A stretch of 64,000 nt of DNA from Methanomicrobiales archaeon HGW-Methanomicrobiales-3 (GCA_002839605.1 PGYK01000001.1:310001-374000); one strand, 5' to 3'. Shown: positions 43,743 to 53,352, counted from the stretch's first letter. Program-made: numbers and translations. Notes: a model not told the origin generated them from the letters alone.

Positions 43743-44165
43743 ATGCGAAAGATCTATTACCGGTTTCCCCAGCGAGTGGATCTCTCGTTTGCGATGGGCA
43801 TGCCGTTCAACGAGACAATAAAATATGTTGCGGGCCTGAATAACGAGGAATCAACCAAGACGACCGGAAAGGAGCTTGTCAAGGTAAAGACCCGGGTTGA
43901 AATTGCGCACGACCGCGCGACTTTTGGGGAGATTACACCCGAGGTTCTGCGCCCCGGTGTCATCTCTGAAGCGGTCGACTTCAGAATATCGGTTCTCGCC
44001 CTTGCCCTCCGCGGCGGGGGAAGGGTTCCGATTGCCAATGACATCTTCTACCTGCGTCTCACCGATCAGGTCTCGCGGACGGATATCGATATCGCCAAGG
44101 AAGGCCGCGGGGACGGTCTCGATGCGCTCGATATGAAAAATATCCTGTTGGGTGCCGGAACGTGA
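43743..44165 (+). CDS. Unknown 140-residue protein
   Basis: It starts at ATG 43743 (MRKIYYRFPQRVDLSF) and is soluble and mixed alpha/beta, with a conserved-looking FGEITPEVLRPGVISEAVDFRI. I recognise no family. It lies 52 bases after rps8e and overlaps the DUF2240 gene by 4 bases (GTGA), so it is probably cotranscribed with translation genes. Confidence 0.7.
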   Translation: MRKIYYRFPQRVDLSFAMGMPFNETIKYVAGLNNEESTKTTGKELVKVKTRVEIAHDRATFGEITPEVLRPGVISEAVDFRISVLALALRGGGRVPIANDIFYLRLTDQVSRTDIDIAKEGRGDGLDALDMKNILLGAGT

Positions 44166-44623
44166 CGTTCCGGATCACGGTTGCCGCACCGTTCAGGCAC
44201 ACCCGGAAGACCGGGATGCGCAAGAACGAGCTGGTCTATTATTATGCGCTTGACCGGAAATGGATGAGCACCGAGCAGGCAAATATGCTCCTGCGCCGGG
44301 CAGAAGAGGAGAAACTGATCCGGCAGGAGAACGGGATTTTTTCCCCGCTGTTTGATATCTCCGGAATTACTATTCCTATCGGCTTCAAACCAACGTCGGC
44401 TGTCTTCGAACAGCACGATCCCTCCGCGGAACTTATCGCCCGCATAGCAAAGGCAAAGAACCAGGACGAAACTGAGGTCGTGGCCGAGATGAACCGGATT
44501 ATCCGTGACCGGTTTGACGGAAACCTCCTCCCTGTCGCGGCGCTGGTCCTGCTGGCAAAAAAAGAAGAGGTCTCTTTCGAAGACCTGCAGGACGGTCTCA
44601 CAAGGTCTCTTGAGAAACCATAA
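44162..44623 (+). CDS. DUF2240 family protein
   Basis: 153 residues with GTG start overlapping the previous stop. The sequence matches the archaeal DUF2240 pattern: KNELVYYYALDRKWMSTEQAN, then LLRRAEEEKLIRQENG, and the late EVVAEMNRIIRDRFDGNLLPVAALVLLAKKEEV. The N-terminal half looks winged-helix-like. Function is unknown; no enzyme motif is visible. Confidence 0.75.
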   Translation: MTFRITVAAPFRHTRKTGMRKNELVYYYALDRKWMSTEQANMLLRRAEEEKLIRQENGIFSPLFDISGITIPIGFKPTSAVFEQHDPSAELIARIAKAKNQDETEVVAEMNRIIRDRFDGNLLPVAALVLLAKKEEVSFEDLQDGLTRSLEKP

Positions 44624-44749
44624 GTGCCGTATTGTGCGGGAGCTTCGGCTTTTCGTGCAAATCATGCTGCCGAATGCCAAAACAGGCAGAAAGTATTTTT
44701 GGTCTATTATTTCAATATCTATCAGCGAAAAATTTAGGATGTGGATCAG

Positions 44750-45265
44750 ATGAGACACGGACGAAGACGAAACGATCCATGGGATCAACCCTGGGTAATC
44801 ATCGCGGCAGTTGTCGGTGTGATCGCGGTGATTGGGATTGCGGTATTTTTCTTTTTAGGCAGCGGAGATGCAACCGGAGCTCCTGCCGCAGGCAGCCCAT
44901 CAGGAACGAATGGTGCAGGCAGTGGATCTTCAACCGTAGTCAGCGGGACCATCGATCCGTCTGCGATTAAAGAACTGCCGACCGTTACCGTGCCAATGGA
45001 AGGGGTATTTGTCAAGGTGAGTTACCTTGGCAGTTTCTCGGGACAGTACGGGATGGAAGGCGAACTCCTGAATGCCCGTGATTCGGGGGAACGCGTATAC
45101 GAGATCGAGAACGCGAACGGGACGGTCTCTGCAATGTTCAAAAAGACTGACAGTTCCACAAAACCTCATGAACTGATGGTTGAGATCTGGAAGGATGGCA
45201 AAGTCCTCAAGTTCGATAAGAATACCTCTCCGAACGGTGAAGTCAGGGTCGACTACACACTCTGA
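44750..45265 (+). CDS. Membrane-anchored small protein
   Basis: 171 residues from ATG 44750 (MRHGRRRNDPWDQ); a GTG at 44741 is in frame. A short basic N-terminus precedes one membrane helix (about 15-38), a Gly/Ser-rich linker, and an outside beta-rich domain (about 75-170) with VKVSYLGSFSGQYGMEGE and the ending GEVRVDYTL. The signal-anchor layout resembles other single-pass surface proteins of this genome. I recognise no family. Confidence 0.75.
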   Translation: MRHGRRRNDPWDQPWVIIAAVVGVIAVIGIAVFFFLGSGDATGAPAAGSPSGTNGAGSGSSTVVSGTIDPSAIKELPTVTVPMEGVFVKVSYLGSFSGQYGMEGELLNARDSGERVYEIENANGTVSAMFKKTDSSTKPHELMVEIWKDGKVLKFDKNTSPNGEVRVDYTL

Positions 45266-45273
45266 TCTTTTTC

Positions 45274-45281
45274 TTTTTTTT
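45274..45281 (+). terminator. T-tract terminator
   Basis: A T8 run, preceded by T5-C, lies 9 bases after the stop of the small membrane protein, in the gap before the convergent S6e gene. Confidence 0.45.
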
Positions 45282-45341
45282 CTGATTGCCGCAGGCGCGA
45301 AAATCAGGTAATGAACGAATAAAAAAAGTATCGGATAATTA

Positions 45342-45761
45342 TTACCGGGTCTTCTTCTTGGCTTCTTTCTTCTCACCCTCGACCTTCGGGAAGAGCTCAT
45401 CGAGCGTCTTCTCTCCGTAGGCCGTCACCTGTGCATTGATCTGCACAAAGTCCTGGGTGATCTCGCTTGCGCGGACCGTCTTTCTCCGGCGCTCGCCGTC
45501 CATGACCGGGTTGAACCCGATTCCTCCGGCAAGGAGAAGTTTCCTTTTGCCCGCACCGGGGATGCCCTTCTTTGCCGTGGTTCCGGTCCGGTCAGAGGCC
45601 CCGGTAATCTTTAATTTGTAGCCGGAAAGCCCGAGGCTCCCTGCATCAACTTCATCTCCGATACTCTTGCCTACGATCGCCCCTGCTGCACCGCCACTGG
45701 CGTCAACATTGTAAGCGCGACCGGTCTTGGGGTCTGATACAACAACTTTAAACTCGACCAT
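45342..45761 (-). CDS. rps6e: 30S ribosomal protein S6e
   Basis: 139 residues. The start VEFKVVVSDPKTGRAYNV, then GAIVGKSIGDEVDA, GYKLKITGASDRTGTTAKKG, and RRRKTVRASEI are diagnostic of archaeal S6e. A lysine-rich tail ends the protein. The gene sits downstream of the IF-2 gene in the region but is transcribed ahead of it only if a shared promoter exists; no overlap is present. Confidence 0.96.
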   Translation of the reverse strand: MVEFKVVVSDPKTGRAYNVDASGGAAGAIVGKSIGDEVDAGSLGLSGYKLKITGASDRTGTTAKKGIPGAGKRKLLLAGGIGFNPVMDGERRRKTVRASEITQDFVQINAQVTAYGEKTLDELFPKVEGEKKEAKKKTR

Positions 45762-45918
45762 GCTGGTTGCTCCGTATTTTTTTTATCCAAGAAACCCGTA
45801 CCCGGAATTTCTTTTCACGTCTCCGGCTGCCGGCAGATACGCCTACACATGAGAAGTACCCATTTTATTATACCGGTACGCTATTAAACCCTCGCGTCCG
45901 CGTGCGGGCGCCTTTTGA

Positions 45919-47697
45919 CTACTTGCCCCAGAAGGGATCGGCTTTACGCCGCATCGTCGTGTACTCTTCGAGGATCTCCTTTGTGGAGGTATTGAGCGTC
46001 TTTATCATCTCGCGCTCGAGCACCTTCACGTGCCGCTCGGGAACGTCCACGTACATGTCATCCCCCACGCTCACCTGCCGCCCGACCGTTGCGCCCTCGA
46101 TCGAGATCGCCACCTCCAGCCCGGCATCTGCCTCGCGGATCGTCTCCTGCCGGAGCTGCATGGTCTTTAAGTGCCCGACTTTCTTTCCGTCAAGGTGGAT
46201 CAGGTTCACATCGCTGCGCAGTTTGCCGCCCAGCACCCGGACCCCGACAACCGCTGGGTTGCTCTGGCGGAAGACGCAGTCCGGCAGCAGCCGGATCTTT
46301 GCCGGCATCACGACGTGCTCAAACCGCTGCTTCTCCTGGAGGCGTTTCTGCTCGTCCCGCCATTCGACATACTGGTCGATGAGCTGGTAAATGACCCGGC
46401 CCTCGAAGACTTTCACCTGTTTGTACAGCGGATTTTTAATAATCTCGGCAGCATCCGGAAGGATGCCGGTGTTGAAGGAGAGGAGCACCCGGAACTGCGG
46501 GTTTTTTATCGTTTCAGTCTCGATAAGGTCGAGCCTGCTTACCGGGCCAACTTCTGCCCGCATCACCCCGATCTCTTTTCCCTCAAGTTCTTTGCAGAGA
46601 GCCTCAAGGGCACCAATGGTGTCGGCCTTGATCACGATACCCTCTTCTGCAAGGTTCACGTGGATCTCGGTCATCTCCTTTTTGATCCGCTCTTCAATCT
46701 CATCCCGGTTTCCACGAATGACAAAGAATGGAGAGCCGGCAATGACTCCTTCCAGGTTCGGGGCTGTCACCTTGATACCTGAAGCAGCCGCGACCGATTT
46801 AACCCGTTCGAACCGGTCCTCGATAAGGATCTCCTTCATGGGCCGGGGTTTTAAGAGTGACCGGACCTTTGTCACGATCACATCGCCCTGCGTTGCCACC
46901 GCGATCTCGTCGCCGATGGCGAGTGTGCCGTCGTACAGGATCACGTCAAGCGTTGTTCCAAGGCCCCGCTCCTCCTTCACCTCAAGGACGGTTCCTGCCC
47001 CGGGACCTTCGACTGCAAGCCGGAGTGCATCGCCCATATAGCGCTGGGCAAGCCCGATCATCACAAGAAGGAGGTCCGGGATTCCCTCCCCGGTGTGGGC
47101 GCTGATCGGCACGATGGCGAGGTTGCGCTGGAAGTCAGAGACCCGGTCGAAGCGGTCTGCCGAGAAGTCGAGCTCGGAGAGTCTTCCCACAATTTCGTAG
47201 GTTTTGTTCTCGATATCGCCTTTCACCCGCTCGTTCTGTTTTGCAAACGTTGAGAGAAACGACTCGTTCTCATTCACCCTCCAGCCATGGATGCGATCCA
47301 TCTTGGTTGCCGCGATGACAAAGGGTGTCTTGCAGTTCCTTAAGATCTGGAGCGCTTCGATGGTCTGGGGCTGGAATCCCTGGTTGATATCAACGACAAG
47401 GATTGCCATATCGGCAAGCGCCCCGCCGCGTGCCCGCAGCGTGGTGAACGCGTGGTGTCCCGGTGTGTCGATGAAGAGGAGACCGGGGATATTGATCGAT
47501 GCCTTGCCCATCGTGCCGCTCATGGTGCGGATGGCATCGATGGGGACAATGGTTGCACCGATATGCTGCGTGATGGCGCCCACCTCGGAGCTCACCACAG
47601 ACGACCCGCGGATCCGGTCAAGGAGCGAAGTCTTGCCGTGGTCAACATGCCCCATGACACACACAATCGGCGTCCTGATTGTCGGGTTCTCCGCCAT
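45919..47697 (-). CDS. infB: Translation initiation factor IF-2 (aIF5B)
   Basis: 592 residues. The GTPase core starts almost at the N-terminus: G1 GHVDHGKT, G3 DTPGHHAF, G4 TKMD (family NKMD/TKMD), and G5 ISAHTG. Beta-barrel domains II, III and the C-terminal domain IV follow. The short N-terminus without the long extension marks the archaeal/eukaryal aIF5B type, which promotes subunit joining. Confidence 0.97.
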   Translation of the reverse strand: MAENPTIRTPIVCVMGHVDHGKTSLLDRIRGSSVVSSEVGAITQHIGATIVPIDAIRTMSGTMGKASINIPGLLFIDTPGHHAFTTLRARGGALADMAILVVDINQGFQPQTIEALQILRNCKTPFVIAATKMDRIHGWRVNENESFLSTFAKQNERVKGDIENKTYEIVGRLSELDFSADRFDRVSDFQRNLAIVPISAHTGEGIPDLLLVMIGLAQRYMGDALRLAVEGPGAGTVLEVKEERGLGTTLDVILYDGTLAIGDEIAVATQGDVIVTKVRSLLKPRPMKEILIEDRFERVKSVAAASGIKVTAPNLEGVIAGSPFFVIRGNRDEIEERIKKEMTEIHVNLAEEGIVIKADTIGALEALCKELEGKEIGVMRAEVGPVSRLDLIETETIKNPQFRVLLSFNTGILPDAAEIIKNPLYKQVKVFEGRVIYQLIDQYVEWRDEQKRLQEKQRFEHVVMPAKIRLLPDCVFRQSNPAVVGVRVLGGKLRSDVNLIHLDGKKVGHLKTMQLRQETIREADAGLEVAISIEGATVGRQVSVGDDMYVDVPERHVKVLEREMIKTLNTSTKEILEEYTTMRRKADPFWGK

Positions 47698-47952
47698 TTC
47701 TCATCCCCTCGTAACGCTCACTGCTCTGATCGACCGGGCAAATAACCCCTGCCTGTTCCTGCGCACAACCCGGCGGCGCGCCGGGTTCTCATTTCAGGAC
47801 GAAGTCTTCAGAGCCACCTGATATGTAATAGACGTCAGATCCTATTAATTATCACCCTCCCCGGCCGGGCGGGGACGCTCCACCAGTATTCCAGTTTGAG
47901 AAAAAGAAGGTAACATTAATCACGGAAAAGTGCCAATATAAGCGGGCAATTT

Positions 47953-48025
47953 GCCGGGGTGGGGTAGTTGGTCATCCTAGAGGATTGTGGATCCTCCGAC
48001 CCGGGTTCGAATCTCGGCCCCGGCC
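47953..48025 (+). tRNA. tRNA-His (anticodon GTG)
   Basis: 73-base cloverleaf. The acceptor is GCCGGGG/CCCCGGC with discriminator C as expected for histidine. The anticodon stem AGGA/TCCT holds loop TTGTGGA. The T arm is CCGGG-TTCGAAT-CTCGG. No G-1 is encoded (T precedes), so it would have to be added after transcription. CCA is not encoded. Confidence 0.95.
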
Positions 48026-48033
48026 TATTCTTT

Positions 48034-48744
48034 TCATGAACGATCTTCATCGTCTTTCCTGTGGTGCTGTCGTCTCTCGTCAGCCTCGATCTGCCCATCT
48101 TTGAGGTAAATAATCCGGTGGAAGTACTCCTTGTGCCACTCCTCGTGCGAGACCATAACGATGGTCTGGCCGAGCTCTTCATTGATGGTGTGGAACTGGT
48201 CAAGCACTGCCCGTGAGTTTGCGGTATCGAGGTTCGCACACGGCTCATCGGCAAAGAGGATGATGGGCCGGTTCACCATGCTCCGCGCAATCGCTACGCG
48301 CTGCTGTTCGCCACCAGAGAGCTCTTTTGGCAGGTGGTCAAGCCGGTTTGAGAGTCCGACGATAGAAAGAACATTCGTGCTTGCCACGCGGCACTCCGCG
48401 TCTGTTTTTCCCTGGGCCAGTGCCGTGAGCATCACGTTTTCAAGAACGGTCAGTTCGGCCACCAGTGCATAGTCCTGGAAGATATACCCCATCTTCCGGA
48501 GCCGGTAATCGGTCCGCTCGTCATCATCCAGATCGGATACATCGATCCCATCAATCTCTATCGTGCCGGCGGTGGGATAATCGAGGAGCCCGAGCAGATG
48601 GAGCATGGTTGACTTACCGCTGCCGGAAGGTCCCATCAGCCCAAGGAAATCCCCGCGATGGATCTCGAAGCTGACCCCCTGCAGGGCAGGGACTTTCACA
48701 ACCCCGAGGTGGTAGATCTTTTCCAGTCCAAAAACCCGGATCAT
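48034..48744 (-). CDS. ABC transporter ATP-binding protein (MacB/LolD type)
   Basis: 236 residues. Walker A is GPSGSGKST, the Q-loop is YIFQDYAL, the signature is LSGGEQQRVAIARS, Walker B is IILFADEPCANLD, and the H-loop is VSHEEWHK. The sequence fits the LolD/MacB subfamily that pairs with FtsX-like permeases. It sits 2 bases downstream of the permease gene. Substrate: probably a surface-layer or lipoprotein-like cargo or a peptide, not determinable here. Confidence 0.94.
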   Translation of the reverse strand: MIRVFGLEKIYHLGVVKVPALQGVSFEIHRGDFLGLMGPSGSGKSTMLHLLGLLDYPTAGTIEIDGIDVSDLDDDERTDYRLRKMGYIFQDYALVAELTVLENVMLTALAQGKTDAECRVASTNVLSIVGLSNRLDHLPKELSGGEQQRVAIARSMVNRPIILFADEPCANLDTANSRAVLDQFHTINEELGQTIVMVSHEEWHKEYFHRIIYLKDGQIEADERRQHHRKDDEDRS

Positions 48745-48745
48745 G

Positions 48746-49960
48746 TTATCCCCTCATTGCGGTAAGGATCTCTTCCCGTGCAATCTGCCATGCCGGGATA
48801 AAGCCGGCTATTGCAGATGCAATAAAGAGGAGCACCGCGTTTGTTACGATATCTGCGAGGGTGAACGCCGGACGTATGTCTCCATCGGGAAATACGATCG
48901 GAAAGATGGAGAAATACCGGTCGAGAGCAAAGAGGATGAACAGGCCAAAGATGATACCCATGACGGCAAGGATGATCACCTGGAAGACATAGCTGAAGGT
49001 GATGGTGGTCCGGTGGATCCCAATCGCTTTTAAGATCCCGATCTGCCGGCGGTTGTTCAGGGTCTTGATCATGATAACGATGAAGATGACCACGATGGCA
49101 ATCACGATGCTGACAATCGTCGAAATGCTATTGATAACCCCGTAGCTCTGGACAACCTCCGCAAACGCCTTTCCCAAAAGGTCATGCCAGGTCTTGATCT
49201 GCTCCTGGATGCCCATCCCGATGAGCGCGAGCTTGACCTCCTCCTCGTCCTCGCCCGGTACGGTTTTAATCAGGACTTCCGTTGCCTGATCGACCTGCTG
49301 CCCTTTAATGCTCTCGAGTTCCTCCCACGTGATAAAGGCGACCTGGTCCGCCATGTATGACTTCGTCTCGAAGATGCCCTTCACCCGGTAGGTGCGGGTC
49401 ACCCCGTTGGTATATTCCACGTCAATGGAATCCCCGGTCCTGACCCCCCCAAGCGAGGGCATCAGGTCCTCGGACTTGTCCTTGTGCCCTGCCACGTAAT
49501 TGCCGATGATGATGACTCCGGTGTCGCCCTCGCCTAAGTATTGGCCGTCCCTAATCATCTTTGAAACGCCGGTAACCAGGGCTTCGTCCCGCGGGCGGAC
49601 GGCAATGACGCTTCCGGCAAGACGGCTTCCCTTGAACTTCATCACCCCCCCGATATTGTTATGGGGTGCAGCCCGGAGGACACCCGGTGCCCGGTTCACC
49701 CGGGCGAGGAGGTCCTCGAGGTCTTCGATGACTTCGGCGTCCTCTTTGGGTTCGATAAGGACATTTCCCGAGGAGTACTCGATGGTCTGGTCGACAAAGA
49801 GGTTAATCGCGCCGGTAATAACGGAGGGTAAAAAGATCATGTTCGTGAAGACCATGCCGATGATCACAACGGTCATTACGAGGCTGCCGATGTTGCCCCG
49901 CCGGAGGGATCGCAGGCCCAAAAAGAAAGAGAGTTTCAGCCGGGTGACCGTCTCATTCAT
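48746..49960 (-). CDS. FtsX/MacB-type ABC permease
   Basis: 404 residues from MNETVTRLKL at 49960; a longer start at 50020 would overlap more of the upstream gene. There is an N-terminal helix (about 24-50), a large outside MacB-periplasmic-core-like domain (about 60-260), and three C-terminal helices including the FtsX core VIVIFIVIMIKTLNNRRQIGILKAIG. It overlaps the upstream CARDB protein by 8 bases. MacB systems often act as mechanotransducers and not classical transporters. Confidence 0.93.
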   Translation of the reverse strand: MNETVTRLKLSFFLGLRSLRRGNIGSLVMTVVIIGMVFTNMIFLPSVITGAINLFVDQTIEYSSGNVLIEPKEDAEVIEDLEDLLARVNRAPGVLRAAPHNNIGGVMKFKGSRLAGSVIAVRPRDEALVTGVSKMIRDGQYLGEGDTGVIIIGNYVAGHKDKSEDLMPSLGGVRTGDSIDVEYTNGVTRTYRVKGIFETKSYMADQVAFITWEELESIKGQQVDQATEVLIKTVPGEDEEEVKLALIGMGIQEQIKTWHDLLGKAFAEVVQSYGVINSISTIVSIVIAIVVIFIVIMIKTLNNRRQIGILKAIGIHRTTITFSYVFQVIILAVMGIIFGLFILFALDRYFSIFPIVFPDGDIRPAFTLADIVTNAVLLFIASAIAGFIPAWQIAREEILTAMRG

Positions 49961-51194
49961 GATCTCTGCCCGGTTTTTTCTTAATGAAAACCCACCATGC
50001 CCCGAAGGCAAGGACCGCAAGGATAATGATGCCGATCACCATCCCGCTGTAATCAGCCGGCGCAACCGGAAGCGAGAGCGGGAATGTCACCGTTTCATCG
50101 CCCCACTCATCATTGTAGGAGACGGTCACGGTATAGGGCAGGTTCCCGTCCGGGGCGCCACCCAGCCGGAAGAGGGCAGGGGCATCGTTGCCCGGCTTGA
50201 TCTTGCCCAGGAATGCCTCACGGGTGCCGGAGAGGGGGAGGTCGATGGTTGCCCTGACCGATTTTGCATCACCGGTGCCGGCATTCTCGACCCGGATGAT
50301 CAGGTTGAACGACTCACCCGCGGCGAACCGCTCCGGGCTGGTCTCGACTGACGCAATGCCGATCTCGGCCTTCCCCCGTACGTTAAGGTTGATGGCCGCG
50401 TTCTCCGTGTGCGGCTCACCGTCAATGGTGTAATACCGGATGCTGACCGGTATGACCGCGATCCCGTTTGTTGCCTTGCGGTCCGTGATCAGGGTGATAT
50501 TGACGGACTCGCTCTCCCCTGCCGGGATACTGCTGATGTGGTACAGCTCCGCATCCCGTGGCCTGACCGATGTGCTGGCATTCCCGATACGGAGGATGAT
50601 ACGTTCTGCGGCACTCTCTCCGCTGTTGGTGAGATCGAGCCGGACGGCCACGGCATCACCGGGCTTCACGGCATCCGGCATGGTCACGCCCATGCTAAGC
50701 ACCGCAAGTTTGGCAACCGCTATCTGCGTGTTCACGTTGACCGGCACCGGGTATCGTGTGCTCCTCCCGCCCTTGGTATCGACCGAGACCTCCGGGAAAT
50801 AGAGGCCGGTCCGTGATGGTGCCCGGATGAGGAACGTTATGGGGATCGTCTGGCCCGGCCCGAGATCCCCGATCCGCTGGTAGTTATCCCCGATGACTTC
50901 AATGCCGTTGCCCTCGAGCCCCGCCTTCTCGATAAAGACACTGATATCGGTGGTCTTTGAGGATTCAAACCCGCTGGTCTGCGGTCCAACGTTCTCACTG
51001 ATGGTGGCACTTGATGCGGTATTGGTCAGCATCACCGTGATGGTACCCAGATCCCCGGGCATGAGCACCTGCGGCGTTACTTCATAACTGCTGACCGATA
51101 CGGTAGGTTCCGCACTGACCGGAGTAAATGCGGACAGCAGGAGTAAAAGTGCGAAAAGGACCGGGATGAATAAAATTGGGCGCATACTTTTCAA
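49953..51194 (-). CDS. Membrane-anchored CARDB-like protein of the ABC operon
   Basis: 413 residues with a signal peptide (about 1-28). Three or four beta-sandwich repeats carry the same 'GxxAxIxVxLTNxG' pattern as the protein at 28053 (for example PGDAVAVRLDLTNSGES and AGESFNLIIRVENAGTG). A C-terminal membrane helix spans about 385-403. It is the first gene of a three-gene operon with the FtsX permease and its ATPase, so it is likely the outside binding or partner subunit (inference). Start may be M4 (51185). Confidence 0.85.
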   Translation of the reverse strand: MKSMRPILFIPVLFALLLLLSAFTPVSAEPTVSVSSYEVTPQVLMPGDLGTITVMLTNTASSATISENVGPQTSGFESSKTTDISVFIEKAGLEGNGIEVIGDNYQRIGDLGPGQTIPITFLIRAPSRTGLYFPEVSVDTKGGRSTRYPVPVNVNTQIAVAKLAVLSMGVTMPDAVKPGDAVAVRLDLTNSGESAAERIILRIGNASTSVRPRDAELYHISSIPAGESESVNITLITDRKATNGIAVIPVSIRYYTIDGEPHTENAAINLNVRGKAEIGIASVETSPERFAAGESFNLIIRVENAGTGDAKSVRATIDLPLSGTREAFLGKIKPGNDAPALFRLGGAPDGNLPYTVTVSYNDEWGDETVTFPLSLPVAPADYSGMVIGIIILAVLAFGAWWVFIKKKPGRDHE

Positions 51195-51413
51195 AACAAT
51201 TGTTCTTTCTCTTGCCCCTAATCAACCTTTGCGCGGTTTTTTCCCAATGAAACCTGGCCGGATGCCGGTCTCGGATGGGATCAACACTCCCTGCGTCTCG
51301 TGCGGGCATGCCCCGCCGGACCCGGATAAGGTACATTTTTGTGCATTGAATGCCAAATTTGTACAAATTCTCCCGGGAACTGTATTTTGGAACCCGGGGC
51401 AGATGAGGACCCC

Positions 51414-52220
51414 ATGCCAGAAAACCAGTATGTCCACGGCTATTCAGCCCGCGAATCAGAGCGGCTTCGTGACCAGGCAGAAACCCTGACAGAACTTTTG
51501 CATAATGACACCCGCTATCCAGACGGATCCCGTGTTCTTGAAGCCGGTTGCGGGATCGGCGCCCAGACCATCATCCTTGCAAAGAACAACCCCAATGCAG
51601 ATATCACCTCACTTGATATTTCAGCAGACTCCTTGCAACAGGCTGAGGAGAAGATCCGATCTCTGGGAATCACCAATGTGACGTTCCGGCATGGCGATAT
51701 CTTCAATCTCCCGTTCGGGCCGGAGACTTTTGATCATATCTTTGTCTGTTTCGTGCTGGAGCACCTCAAAGAGCCGGAACGGGCGCTGGCGATGCTCCGC
51801 CCGCTCTTGAAAGACGGTGGAACCCTCACGGTGATCGAAGGCGACCACGGTTCAACGTTCTTTTACCCGGACGATCCGGATGCCCGCAGGGCTATCGACT
51901 GCCTTGTGGAACTCCAGCAACGGGCGGGTGGCAATGCCCTGATCGGGCGGCAGCTCTATCCGCTCATCACGGGTGCAGGGTACGCGGATGTCCATGTATC
52001 CCCGCGGATGGTGTACGTGGATTCATCCCGCCCCCGCTTTGTCGAGGGGTTCACAAAACTCACCTTTACTGCCATGGTTAAGGGAGTGGCAGATGCTGTT
52101 CAGAATGAGGGGCTGATGAGCCGTGAAGCGTGGGAGCGGGGGATCGCTGCGCTCTACCGCACTGCTGAAAAGGACGGGGTCTTCTGTTACACGTTCTTCA
52201 AGGCAACCGCCAGGAAGTGA
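51414..52220 (+). CDS. Class I SAM-dependent methyltransferase
   Basis: 268 residues from MPENQYVHGYSARESER, chosen because the upstream in-frame part is Cys-rich and unlike the family. Motif I is VLEAGCGIGAQTI, motif II SLDISADSL, and DHIFVCFVLEHL and LLKDGGTLTVIEGD follow. The UbiE/Methyltransf_11-like core is followed by a C-terminal helical cap. The substrate is unknown. The next gene (flavodoxin-fold reductase) starts 8 bases after the stop. Confidence 0.88.
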   Translation: MPENQYVHGYSARESERLRDQAETLTELLHNDTRYPDGSRVLEAGCGIGAQTIILAKNNPNADITSLDISADSLQQAEEKIRSLGITNVTFRHGDIFNLPFGPETFDHIFVCFVLEHLKEPERALAMLRPLLKDGGTLTVIEGDHGSTFFYPDDPDARRAIDCLVELQQRAGGNALIGRQLYPLITGAGYADVHVSPRMVYVDSSRPRFVEGFTKLTFTAMVKGVADAVQNEGLMSREAWERGIAALYRTAEKDGVFCYTFFKATARK

Positions 52221-52227
52221 GTGGAAC

Positions 52228-52818
52228 ATGAGGATCTCCGTCATTGTTGCCCACCCCGGTGAAGGGAGCTTCAACCATGCTGTTGCGGACATGGCAGCCG
52301 ATACCCTCAAGATTGCCGGACATGAGGTTATCTTCCACGATCTGTACGCCGAACGCTTTGATCCACTCCTCCCGTATGAGGAGATTGCACGCAACGCTTT
52401 CCTCCCCCCTATGATAACAGATCACTGCCGGGAGATAAGGGAAGCGGACGGGATCATCATCGTCCACCCCAACTGGTGGGGGATGCCACCCGCGATCCTG
52501 AAAGGATGGATTGACCGCGTGCTGCGCCCGGGTATTGCCTACCAGTTTTCCGGGAATGACAGTGGTGAAGGTGTGCCGGACGGTCTCCTGAATGCACGCG
52601 CGGCCGTGATATTTAATACCTCCAATACCCCCACAGCCCGTGAGAATGAGATATTCGGGGACCCGCTCGAACGGCTCTGGAAGGACTGCGTCTTCTCGTT
52701 CTGCGGTGTGCCTGTTTTCCGGCGGAGGATGTTTGGTGTCATCGTCACGAGTACAGAAGAGCAGCGGATAGCATGGCTTGCTGAGGTGCGGGATCTCATT
52801 AAAAAGACCTTCCCCTGA
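52228..52818 (+). CDS. NAD(P)H-dependent oxidoreductase, flavodoxin-like fold
   Basis: 196 residues starting MRISVIVAHP. It has the flavodoxin_2/NQO-like pattern: VIVAHPGEGSFNHAVAD, GIIIVHPNWWGMPPAILKGWIDRVLRPG, and NTSNTPTARENE. It probably uses FMN or FAD to reduce quinones or other small acceptors. It is tightly linked to the preceding methyltransferase and may be cotranscribed. Confidence 0.9.
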   Translation: MRISVIVAHPGEGSFNHAVADMAADTLKIAGHEVIFHDLYAERFDPLLPYEEIARNAFLPPMITDHCREIREADGIIIVHPNWWGMPPAILKGWIDRVLRPGIAYQFSGNDSGEGVPDGLLNARAAVIFNTSNTPTARENEIFGDPLERLWKDCVFSFCGVPVFRRRMFGVIVTSTEEQRIAWLAEVRDLIKKTFP

Positions 52819-52944
52819 AAGCCGGGCCTGAATGATTTTAAAATCTCATTACAACAATCTGCCGCCTCCTCTTTTCGCATCACTTTCGCCCTGCCCGGAG
52901 ATCCCCTTTTACTCCCGGGTTCGCATTGGTATACTGGAGCACGT

Positions 52945-53352
52945 ATGGACACTACCGCATTATCCAACACGCTTATCGATACTATCAAAGCAATGAACCG
53001 TTGCTGGACAGAGGGCTGGCATGAAGAAAAGTTCCGGCAGCACATCCACCCGGATGCTGTAGCCATCGTCCCGGGCACTCCCGGCCGGCTCGAGGGGCAG
53101 GATGCCTATGTGGCCGGATGGCGGGGTTTCTGTGAAGCGGCAGTCATCCATGAATGGCGGGAGACCGATCACAAGGTACGGATCTATTCCGGTGGAAAAA
53201 GTGCCGTGGTCACGTACTTCTTCACCATCACGTTTGCCATGGGCGGGCAGAAGATGAACCTGGCGGGGAGGGATATGTTCTTCCTCGTAAAAGAGGGACG
53301 GAAATGGCTGGTTGCCGCTGACCAGTATTCCCCGGAACCGCAAAGTGCCTGA
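52945..53352 (+). CDS. NTF2/SnoaL-like protein (DUF4440 type)
   Basis: 135 residues of the NTF2-like cone fold: helical N-terminus with MNRCWTEGWHEEKFRQHIHPDAVAI, a middle GWRGFCEAAVIHEWRE, and strands VRIYSGGKSAVVTYFFTI and MNLAGRDMFFLVKEGRKWLVAADQYS. Such proteins bind small ligands or act as isomerases; no partner is evident. Confidence 0.8.
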   Translation: MDTTALSNTLIDTIKAMNRCWTEGWHEEKFRQHIHPDAVAIVPGTPGRLEGQDAYVAGWRGFCEAAVIHEWRETDHKVRIYSGGKSAVVTYFFTITFAMGGQKMNLAGRDMFFLVKEGRKWLVAADQYSPEPQSA

